From: Phialocephala subalpina
Lineage: Eukaryota > Ascomycota > Leotiomycetes > Helotiales > Mollisiaceae
NCBI GenBank assembly: GCA_900073065.1
Contig: FJOG01000001.1
Span: 2,016,439-2,080,438 of the forward strand
DNA length: 64,000 bases
Direction of reading: 5' to 3'
The notes beneath the pieces are model-generated. The model searched no databases. It saw only the letters and a program-made list of their open reading frames with translations, and was not told the DNA's origin. Positions 56,232 to 64,000 of the stretch are shown here, one piece after another; positions within the stretch are counted from its first letter, which is position 1; every line of letters starts with the position of its first letter. The position numbers and the translations under genes are program-made.

Positions 56232-56878
56232 CTACTCATCACCAGGAGCTCTCGCCTATACATAATTAGTGATTGCTTTGTGATCAAATGGTACAACAAC
56301 TTACCCTCACAGCGTTAGGTCCTCCCAATTCCCTCTCCAATCCACCCTCAAACTCCCTTGGAGCGGACTGCTTATCTGGGTATGTCATTGCCACAACACC
56401 GCAAAGTCCGAAGACAGCGGCAACGAAACATCCAATCTGGAAGAGACCCTTGCCTGGCTTGGTGTGTGTGTACTCCTCTGGTGAAAACATGCCTAGAATA
56501 TCATTGTCCTCGTGTACTGGTTCTCCGTAGTTTCGACGTTCTTGCTTGTCCCACCAGTCTGCATGCGGATCGCGGAATTGTCGTTTGACTGGGGGTGGGT
56601 TGACATAACCTCCGTTCTATATGCAATCGGTCAGATCGTGCTCGAGGTAGAATGTAAAGTACTAACCATTCCAGGATCCTCAGCGTCAGTCTGCGAAAGT
56701 TATGTCAGTATATCGAATCAAACTTCTCAAGTGTCTGCCTGCCACTCACCAGATGAGGGTAATCTGGCCCAGACGACGTAGCTTGTGCAGCCCCTCGTTG
56801 CTGGACGAGAGCTGCTCGTCGAGCCGTTGGCATCGCTGCTCGCAGCGGTCGCGCTGTTGCAAGTCGTCGGGAAAGCAT
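56232..56878 (-). CDS. Mitochondrial complex I subunit NDUFB8-like
   Basis: This is an accessory subunit of NADH:ubiquinone oxidoreductase in the mitochondrial inner membrane. Four exons (56878-56750, 56690-56667, 56616-56305, 56255-56232) give 162 codons in phase. Two of them are only 24 nt. The Arg/Ala-rich N-terminus MLSRRLATARPLRAA is a mitochondrial presequence. The family motifs follow: DAEDPGMNGGYVNPPP, FRDPHADWWDKQERRNYGEP, HEDNDILGMFSPEEY. One membrane span is seen (GLFQIGCFVAAVFGLCGVVA), then YPDKQSAPREFEGGLERELGG. The last exon adds ARAPGDE and replaces a spurious intron read-through. It shares a promoter with divergent SWR1. Confidence 0.9.
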
Positions 56879-56935
56879 CTTATGATCTTGTTAGAGTGTT
56901 CGACGTAAAATGTACCAGTTTTCTGGGTAGCTTAC
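56879..56935 (-). other. 5' UTR intron abutting the NDUFB8 start codon
   Basis: On the minus strand a GTAAGC donor (56935), a CTAAC branch-like site and an AAG acceptor directly next to the ATG at 56878 outline a 57-nt intron in the leader. The motifs are as good as those of the coding introns. It is a prediction from sequence only. Confidence 0.6.
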
Positions 56936-57330
56936 CTTTGCTGTCACCAAGGATGCTCAATTGAATCGAAATCACTCTTCTCCAAGCTTGGAGCAGCGGC
57001 TTTCGAGGTTCGGAATGCGCACTAGCAGCCTAAGGCCACAAGTCGTGCTTCTATCTATATCTTACAGTCGATTTATCAGTTCACGCCAACCGCCCCTAAT
57101 TTCTGCAGCAATACAGGATAATTTTACACCCTAGCTTCTAAAGTTCACACCACTCTAGAGACTAGGCTGTCCTCAACCCTGCCGAACGAAAATCACTATT
57201 GACAACATCGAAATCGCACGTTTTTGTCAACAGGCGGCGCAACTGGGGCTCTGGACATGCGCGAACCACATTACAGAGATCTTCAGGACAATACGCATCT
57301 TCCGAAGTAATTTTCGTCGACCTAGATGTG
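56936..57330. promoter_or_regulatory. Divergent promoter NDUFB8/SWR1
   Basis: About 400 bp between two divergent conserved genes, so both promoters must lie here. The SWR1 frame is open back to 57199 but without an ATG. No specific motif is identified. Confidence 0.5.
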
Positions 57331-60300
57331 ATGATCATCAAAACCACGATAGTGCCTTGCCCCCTCTCACGAAATTATGACACAGACCGCGTCGGATACG
57401 CCAGAAGACCAAAAAATATACGGTATGCAAGGCTCGACCAAGACGTTCCCAACAACATAACTGATCAGGCATTGCAACTAGACTTACCTCAAGACGATGA
57501 CGAAGTACCAAAAACGAATGGACATCACGACGAGAATAAGGCGGAAGGGGAGCCTCCCAGCAAGAGGCGTCGAGTCAGCGAGAGCGTGCCTCCCACGAAG
57601 AAACCAAAGCCTGAATCGCCACCTTGGAAGAAGGCTGTCGCAGAAGGACCCTCTTCATTCACGCAGAATGGCAGAAGGAAATCAGGGCGCGTAAATGAAA
57701 TACCCCTCGAGCTACAACCACCATCCAACAAGAGGCAAACAAGAGGCGCGGTCCAGAAGACGTACTCGGCGAAAAGCAAAAATGGGAACGCGAACGGACA
57801 CAACTCACCGTTTCAGGCACGAGATATACCTACTACGTCAGTTAATGGATCCAAGAAACCTAGTTCTGCCAGCAAAAGTTCTTCGCAACAGCCTCTGAAA
57901 TCCCCTGCCAAACCCGTATCTCCAAAACGGTCCCATCGAAAGTCTATGCCTAGCGAACAACCTTCTACTCCGGCGCGCTCGAGTATCAAGTCATCAACAC
58001 CGAAGAATCCACAATCAGCTCCGGTGCAAGTTCGTCAACCGAAGGCTCGACGTTCAGGTAAGGTGGAGGAGATAGTCGATAATGAGGAACCAGTTCGACC
58101 CCAGCTTTCTAAGCCTGAGGATTCACATGAACCAAGTCCGAGGACGGCGCTTGCTAGAATCAAATTCCGCGTCAAGCCTCCATCTCTACCAATCATCCAT
58201 CCCGGCTTGGTTCTGCCTCGGCCACGACGATTCGCTACTCTGACGGAGTTCTTCGAAAAGGGGGCGGATATACACGTTGATGATGGAGGTCTTTTCCACT
58301 CGGAAGAGTCGTCAGAGTATACTTCAGAGCAGATAGCGAACGATGTCGATGTGATCTTACGGGCAGAGAAAGCCGCAGGGCCAGGTGGGGTTCTGAGCTC
58401 CGGTATAAGCACTGCCTATCAACCCGAAGAGTCGGACCCTATTCCTCCACAGTATGCTCACCAGGATCACATGGTTAGGGCGGCGATAGAGTTTCGGAGG
58501 TTGATGCTCATAGAACAGAGGAAGCATCGAGCAACTGCCAAGCGCCTTGCGGAGGCATGTCGAGACGAATACCGGCGGAGACAACCAAAGACGGCCGAGC
58601 AGCTAGAGGCAGAAGAAAAGGAAGCCAACAAAAGTCGCTATAGCATCGTGGCGAAAGCCCTCAAGACTACTTGGGACAATGTAAGGGCCGAGGTGAATAG
58701 GCGACGTCTACTCGAATGGGAAGCGCAAGAGCAAGCTCGAGTCCGAAAGGCTCTGAGCGAGGCTGTGGACATATCAACGCAGAAACTACAAGCACGGAGA
58801 GCCCACACTGAAACAGATGACGATTCGGATGCTTCTGATGAGGATGGCGACTCGGCATCTGGCGACGATTCAGGTTCTGACTCCGAGGCTAGGGAGAGCA
58901 ATATGTCTTCATCAGATTCTGAGGCTGATGAGGATCAACCCAAAGCCGATCTCGCAGATGACGAACATCTGACGGTTGAGCAGCTCCGAGAGAAATATGC
59001 CGCCATGGAAGATCTCGCACGGGAGTCTCAGGATGTGGATATGGTGGATGTAGAGGGGGGACCAACCTCCAATGTGGACCAGGAAGCCACTCACAATCCC
59101 GAAGGAACCTTCGACGACAGTGATGAGTCCGTCGACATGGATGATGACATGGGCTCTAGCGATGAAGACCGGGACAGTGATGAGGATGAAGACATGGATA
59201 GCGATGAAGACGACGAGAGCACGGCTCGAGGGATGCTTGGTTTTCTGGCCCCTTCTGAATTGAAGGATATTGAGCTTGGTCAAGTTCTACCGGAGTCTGA
59301 AGGTAATAGTGAGGAAGAGAATGTCGACGAGGAAGATGAGGTCTCTTTAGTACCTGGTGGAACCCCTACGGCCAATTCAATACAGCACAGTGAAGAGGTT
59401 ATTGTTGAAGATTATCAAGATGCCGAGGCTTCTCTACCTATACAGGAGCCACCAACGCACATCTCGACACAACTCGGCGAAGAAGATCTTGTAGAAGATC
59501 GCCACCTCGAAAGGACCGCATCCATGGACGCCTCCATGCCTTCAAAGCAGGTCGATGCCAGTGTACCTGCCACTAGTCCTGGTCATAGTAGTGAGCCCAC
59601 GCCCAGGACAACAGAAACTAAACCTTCCGAGGCAGATTCCGCTTCATCTGTAGAGCTTCAACAAGGGAGCCGTCAAGTTACTCAAAGTGCTACTCCACAG
59701 CCAAACAATCAGCTGAAAACGCCTGTCCCTTTTCTCCTGCGGGGTACCCTTCGAGAATATCAACACTATGGTCTGGACTGGCTCGCTGGGCTTTATGCCA
59801 ACAATACGAACGGTATCTTAGCGGACGAAATGGGCCTCGGAAAGACAATTCAAACGATAGCACTTCTAGCGCACCTCGCTACTGAGCATGAGGCATGGGG
59901 CCCTCATTTAGTTATCGTCCCAACAAGTGTCATATTGAATTGGGAAATGGAATTCAAGAAATGGTGCCCAGGCTTCAAAATTCTGACTTATTACGGAACT
60001 CAAGAAGAGCGCAAGAGAAAGCGACTGGGTTGGAAGACAGAAGATGCTTGGAACGTATGCATCACATCTTATCAAATCATCATACACGACCAACAGGTGT
60101 TCAAGCGCCGGCGATGGCATTACATGATCCTCGATGAGGCCCATAACATCAAGAACTTTAACTCTCAGCGATGGCAAGTCATGCTCACTTTCAACACACG
60201 AGCACGTCTGCTCCTGACTGGAACACCTCTTCAGAACAACTTGAATGAACTTTGGTCGTTGCTTTATTTCCTGATGCCTCCGGATGGAACTACCCAAGGT

Positions 60301-62364
60301 GTGGGAGGTTTTGCCGATCTGAAAGAGTTTCAAGATTGGTTCAAGAAGCCATCGGAGCAAATCCTCGAGCACGGTCGTGAGCATATGGATGATGAAGCAC
60401 GAGAAATCATCAGCAAACTCCACAAACTACTTCGGCCATACCTTCTCAGGAGGCTTAAGGCAGATGTTGAAAAGCAGATGCCAGCTAAGTATGAGCATGT
60501 TGAATTTTGTCGTCTTTCCAAGAGACAACGAGAGTTGTATGATGGCTTCCTGAGCCGAGGAGACACTAGAGAAACCCTTGCTGGAGGCAACTACCTATCC
60601 ATCATCAACTGTTTAATGCAGCTGCGAAAAGTTTGCAATCACCCGGACTTGTTCGTTGATCGGCCGATCATGACATCTTTCCCGATGGAAAAATCGGCTG
60701 TTGCAGACTTCGAGATTAAGGAGTTGCTGATACGCAGGCGCCTTCTTCGAGAAGATCCGATGTCGAAAGCAAGCCTCGAATTTCTTAACCTGGTGCCTAC
60801 CAAGCACGAGCGCTTCTCGACTTCTATGACTATGAGGAGTGCGCAGTATTCAGCTCAGCGTCAGCTCATGGACATGCGTGAGGCTCAGCGCACCCGAGCA
60901 CAGAACGCATTTACACATCTCGATCCAACAACTGCCAAATCTAATCTGGTCTACCTGGATAGCGCATCACGATGGGGACGATTTGAAGAGCTCCAACACA
61001 CAGTCTACTTGAACGCTCTCAGACGACAACAAAAACCAATGTATGGTACTCAGCTAATTGACCGTCTTACGCTTGGCATCAACGACCGCCCCTTGCGACC
61101 ACAACCAAAGCGACGAGATCAGATGTTGACTTGGTTGGAAACAAGATCGCCTACTTTGATGGCAATGGTCCCAACCCTTGCGTCTCGATCCGAAGCTTTG
61201 AACAGCACCATCCGCAAATTCGCCTGTGTAACTCCTCCGGTTATTGCACGAGACATGAGCTCACTGGTACTCGGGCTAAAAGGAGTTCAGACCGTACAGC
61301 AGTCCGTTGACAAGTCTGTAGTCGATCCCTTCCACGAGGCGCGGATGAGATTGTCCATTCAATTTCCTGACAAACGATTACTACAATACGATTGTGGTAA
61401 GCTACAGACCTTGGACAAGCTCCTGCGCAAGTTGCAGGCTGGTGGCCATCGCGCGCTCATCTTCACTCAAATGACGAAAGTTTTGGACATCCTGGAACAA
61501 TTTCTCAACATCCACGGTCACAAATACCTTCGTCTTGACGGAAACACCAAAGTCGAGCAGCGACAGATTCTGACGGATCGTTTCAACAATGATACTCGTA
61601 TTCTTGCCTTCATTCTATCTAGTAGATCTGGTGGTCTAGGTATCAACCTTACCGGAGCTGACACTGTTATATTTTATGACCTTGATTGGAATCCTGCTAT
61701 GGATAAGCAGTGTCAAGATCGATGCCATCGTATTGGACAGACGCGAGACGTGCACATCTATCGTTTAGTCTCGGAGCACACCATCGAAGCGAATATCCTG
61801 CGAAAGGCAAACCAGAAGCGGATGTTGGATGATGTCGTTATACAAGAAGGAGAATTCACGACCGACTACTTCAATAAAGTAGCTGTCCGCGATGTCATTG
61901 AAGAAGAGAACGATTTGATGGATGGCGATGCGGTCGCCAACGCTGCTATGGATCGAGTCCTGGGCGGGCCTTCTAATGACAAGGAAATGTCACGGGTGCT
62001 CGCTCAAGCTGAAGATCGTGAGGATGTAGCGGCTGCAAAGGTAGCCGAGCGTGAAATTGTTCAAACCGACGCAGCAGACTTTGACGAAAATGCTGCGACA
62101 GCTACTGCAACTCCTGCTGGTATCGAAACACCTAGAGAAGGCGACGCCCCTGGCCCAAGCGAGGAAACGCCTGTCGTTGTCGAAGACGCGATAGAGGTTA
62201 AGGAGGAAGATGAAGTCAACGCCTGGGGTGAGCGCGTTCGCTCCACTGACGATTACATGTTGGACTACATGACTGCTCAACTCAAGGACACTCCAATCGA
62301 GCTGCCTAGGGACAAGAGTAAGAATAAGAAGGGAAGGGACCACCGTTCTCATAGAGCCAGATAA
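57331..62364 (+). CDS. swr1: SWR1-complex ATPase (H2A.Z exchange), start uncertain
   Basis: Swr1 exchanges H2A for H2A.Z in nucleosomes. From about 57469 the frame is clean for 1631 codons and family-like: DLPQDDDEV, SKRRRV, SPPWKKAVAEGPSSF, GRRKSGRVNEIPLELQPPS. An HSA domain lies near 58450-58800 (EFRRLMLIEQRKHRATAKRL). Acidic tracts for histone binding follow. The Snf2 ATPase begins with LREYQHYGLDWLAGLY. Walker A is DEMGLGKT (59824-59847) and the Walker B box is DEAHNIKN (60133). The long INO80/SWR1-type insertion separates the lobes, and lobe 2 ends with DRCHRIGQTRDVHIYRLV. The first in-frame ATG is 57331, but its peptide is not family-like. A better start, ATG 57377 (MTQTASDTPEDQKIY) with an intron 57423-57468, misses the frame by one base, next to an A6 run. 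Confidence 0.92.
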   Translation: MIIKTTIVPCPLSRNYDTDRVGYARRPKNIRYARLDQDVPNNITDQALQLDLPQDDDEVPKTNGHHDENKAEGEPPSKRRRVSESVPPTKKPKPESPPWKKAVAEGPSSFTQNGRRKSGRVNEIPLELQPPSNKRQTRGAVQKTYSAKSKNGNANGHNSPFQARDIPTTSVNGSKKPSSASKSSSQQPLKSPAKPVSPKRSHRKSMPSEQPSTPARSSIKSSTPKNPQSAPVQVRQPKARRSGKVEEIVDNEEPVRPQLSKPEDSHEPSPRTALARIKFRVKPPSLPIIHPGLVLPRPRRFATLTEFFEKGADIHVDDGGLFHSEESSEYTSEQIANDVDVILRAEKAAGPGGVLSSGISTAYQPEESDPIPPQYAHQDHMVRAAIEFRRLMLIEQRKHRATAKRLAEACRDEYRRRQPKTAEQLEAEEKEANKSRYSIVAKALKTTWDNVRAEVNRRRLLEWEAQEQARVRKALSEAVDISTQKLQARRAHTETDDDSDASDEDGDSASGDDSGSDSEARESNMSSSDSEADEDQPKADLADDEHLTVEQLREKYAAMEDLARESQDVDMVDVEGGPTSNVDQEATHNPEGTFDDSDESVDMDDDMGSSDEDRDSDEDEDMDSDEDDESTARGMLGFLAPSELKDIELGQVLPESEGNSEEENVDEEDEVSLVPGGTPTANSIQHSEEVIVEDYQDAEASLPIQEPPTHISTQLGEEDLVEDRHLERTASMDASMPSKQVDASVPATSPGHSSEPTPRTTETKPSEADSASSVELQQGSRQVTQSATPQPNNQLKTPVPFLLRGTLREYQHYGLDWLAGLYANNTNGILADEMGLGKTIQTIALLAHLATEHEAWGPHLVIVPTSVILNWEMEFKKWCPGFKILTYYGTQEERKRKRLGWKTEDAWNVCITSYQIIIHDQQVFKRRRWHYMILDEAHNIKNFNSQRWQVMLTFNTRARLLLTGTPLQNNLNELWSLLYFLMPPDGTTQGVGGFADLKEFQDWFKKPSEQILEHGREHMDDEAREIISKLHKLLRPYLLRRLKADVEKQMPAKYEHVEFCRLSKRQRELYDGFLSRGDTRETLAGGNYLSIINCLMQLRKVCNHPDLFVDRPIMTSFPMEKSAVADFEIKELLIRRRLLREDPMSKASLEFLNLVPTKHERFSTSMTMRSAQYSAQRQLMDMREAQRTRAQNAFTHLDPTTAKSNLVYLDSASRWGRFEELQHTVYLNALRRQQKPMYGTQLIDRLTLGINDRPLRPQPKRRDQMLTWLETRSPTLMAMVPTLASRSEALNSTIRKFACVTPPVIARDMSSLVLGLKGVQTVQQSVDKSVVDPFHEARMRLSIQFPDKRLLQYDCGKLQTLDKLLRKLQAGGHRALIFTQMTKVLDILEQFLNIHGHKYLRLDGNTKVEQRQILTDRFNNDTRILAFILSSRSGGLGINLTGADTVIFYDLDWNPAMDKQCQDRCHRIGQTRDVHIYRLVSEHTIEANILRKANQKRMLDDVVIQEGEFTTDYFNKVAVRDVIEEENDLMDGDAVANAAMDRVLGGPSNDKEMSRVLAQAEDREDVAAAKVAEREIVQTDAADFDENAATATATPAGIETPREGDAPGPSEETPVVVEDAIEVKEEDEVNAWGERVRSTDDYMLDYMTAQLKDTPIELPRDKSKNKKGRDHRSHRAR

Positions 62365-63475
62365 AAGTCTGTTCCGAGATGAATGTCCGTCTCTTTGTAA
62401 ATTATTATTTTGGTTTGAGCGAGCATGTTTGATTAGATGGGCTATGTGTATATGAACATCGGACGAAAAGGCGTCAGGACAATATCACATAACTGGAGTT
62501 TGCTGCATAGGGTGCCAATCGGTTTTGGGCGCCTCCGGCGAGGAAAATGAGATGGTGTAGAATAGTAATTGCCCAGACATGGCTTGTCAACTTCATGTTG
62601 ATATTCATCTTGCAAGTCTGTACCAGCAGTACTCCGCTCCGCTGCTTTCCTACTCGCTTCCCAAATTTTCAATATCGGTTCTTTGGCTCACAACAAAGAT
62701 GCCAATTATTCCGAAAATTGTCATGTTTTCATCAAGGACATTCAATACAAATCGATGCATTTTTTCATCCCGAGGTTATAAATTTGGCAGGTAATGTCTC
62801 CCAGTATCGGAGATAAGCCGGTGCCGGATATCCTTCATTTCCATACCACGCCATCCGACTTTCTCACGAACCAACTGAGAGTCAGCCAATCACTTTCCTG
62901 CCAACGTTATGCCGGAGCCATTTTGTGCATATTTTGTACAGGGACAGTCGCTTTTGATTCACATTTGCTGACAACGCAGCGAGGCTGCGGAGACTATTTT
63001 CACCACCAACCATGCCATTTCTGGATGAACCGGCACACTGTTATTTGAGACCGCCTTAACTTCTTTCTTTCTTCATCTTAAAAGCATTGTACATGCACAG
63101 GATCATCGACATTCACATTTCTACAACTTGCGCGGTTCCAGAGTTGCGACGAAAGCGACTTGAAGTCATTGCGGAGCTATCTCCGAGTCGTCGAGGCTGA
63201 CAAACAGCCTTCCGAGGCTTCCGAGAACTCACCAGGTCGATATCGCGAGCTGACAATCAGACTGCTGACGTTGCGATTTTCGTGGTGGGGTTTCACTGCA
63301 CAGACTACGCCTCGTATTCTGGTCGCAGGACCTTTTCAGACACAATTGGAAGATTGGAAGCTTTGGTTCAAGAGAAGCCACTGCTGTAATTCGGGTGGAG
63401 GGGCAAACCTAAATCACGACCCCTCTGGAAACCATTAGCTTTCGAATTGTCGGGACCTCCTCCACAGAATCGATA
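62365..63475. other. Intergenic, 1.1 kb
   Basis: The stretch holds the SWR1 3' flank and the 5' flank of the wax-synthase-like relic. Short open frames at 62547-62816 and 63160-63438 have no recognised product. Confidence 0.4.
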
Positions 63476-64000
63476 ATGAATACCTCCTATATACCGATCC
63501 CAATCGCGGACCTACCGCCTGCGGTGGAGCAGATGGGCCATGATTTCGTGAAAGCCGCCGCCTTCCTCCTCATTCCCACGGAACTTTTATACTTCTCTAT
63601 ATACTTCCATATCAAAGGATACTACAATATCTACCGGAATCTAGCGTTTCTTTCACTTGCAACTTTTTGGATCGCGCCGTACTTTGCTCCAATATCTTGC
63701 GGGCCTGCAAGATGTCTCCAGCATTTCGCCAGTATGCCCCAATACCCCATGCTTTCGGAACCAAGTTTGCTGATATTCTCTAGTTGCAATTGGGACAATG
63801 AAGCTCCTAGATATCTGGGCTCGAAGACACGAACTACCGATATATGCAGCGGGGAGAAGACCACCAGATTGGAAGTTCGCCCTCATCGTTCTAACTGAAC
63901 TTCGTTACGAGTCCTTCGAACCGAACCATATCAGAGTGCCGAGAAGTCAAGAGAACTTCAATGAATCGCTGCAACTTGGAGTGCACACCATTGTGTTCGT
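63476..64000 (+). pseudogene. Broken wax-synthase-like (MBOAT-type) gene, 5' part
   Basis: The start at 63476 (MNTSYIPIPIADLP) leads into a membrane segment (AAAFLLIPTELLYFSIYF) and KGYYNIYRNLAFLSLATFW, in the style of fungal wax-synthase-domain proteins. After CGPA (about 63705) the conserved sequence moves to another frame (FRQYAPIPHAFGTKFAD). That frame ends at a TAG near 63780. It then resumes one frame over as VAIGTMKLLDIWARRHELP and continues through PPDWKFALIVLTELRYESF, NHIRVPRSQENFNESLQLG to the window edge. Two indels are therefore needed to explain it, with no usable GT-AG intron at either point. Intact members are membrane acyltransferases often found in secondary-metabolite clusters. 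What lies to the right cannot be seen. Confidence 0.65.

Overview
The window is nuclear DNA of a filamentous ascomycete (Pezizomycotina; Leotiomycetes would fit, but that is a guess). The grounds are short 45-150 nt GT-AG introns with CTAAC/CTGAC-like branch sites, compact genes on both strands, CT-rich leaders, and fungal families such as a WSC-domain wall protein, an extracellular serine-rich cupredoxin, a GPR1/FUN34 transporter relic and a Nif1/Dsf2-type Sel1 protein. Two assembly gaps (runs of N) lie at 9618-10321 and 45908-46351. I saw no tRNA, rRNA, CRISPR or intact transposon.

Layout. 0-9 kb: mRNA-export factor MEX67 (-, cut by the window edge), ER-Golgi cargo receptor ERV46 (+), a broken ATP-grasp ligase carrying an exact 250-bp tandem duplication, a small hypothetical gene (-), and a LAT-family amino-acid permease (+). 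11-20 kb: a Sel1-repeat Nif1/Dsf2-like protein and a large dynamin-like/SLIP-GC-type nuclear GTPase whose spliced N-terminus resembles a ubiquitin/SUMO fold. 21-30 kb: an intact FAD monooxygenase, a decayed GPR1/FUN34/YaaH transporter (-), a small one-TM protein, a GNAT acetyltransferase, and a heavily decayed sulfite-oxidase-like gene (-). 30-37 kb, all minus: an NDR-like AGC kinase, the nucleolar FKBP prolyl isomerase FPR4, and a DJ-1/PfpI protein. 38-47 kb: a secreted cupredoxin (+), an MFS drug:H+ antiporter that looks damaged (-), the translesion polymerase REV1 (+), and a WSC-domain GPI-type protein (-). 47.5-52.7 kb is gene-poor. 52-64 kb: a SCOC-domain coiled-coil protein (+), a conserved fungal protein of unknown function (-), complex I subunit NDUFB8 (-) divergent from the SWR1 chromatin remodeller (+), and the broken 5' part of a wax-synthase-like gene running off the end.

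There is no operon-like functional unit; the genes are mostly independent housekeeping loci. The most striking property is a division. Conserved genes (ERV46, GTPase, kinase, FPR4, REV1, NDUFB8, most of SWR1) read cleanly through many kilobases. Five accessory metabolic or transport genes (ATP-grasp, GPR1/FUN34, sulfite oxidase-like, MFS, wax synthase-like) carry frameshifts, in-frame stops or a lost splice acceptor. Relaxed selection explains this better than uniform sequencing error, though reads would be needed to be sure.

Exon boundaries were placed by hand from splice motifs and reading-frame continuity. Family assignments come from motif recognition, not from searches.
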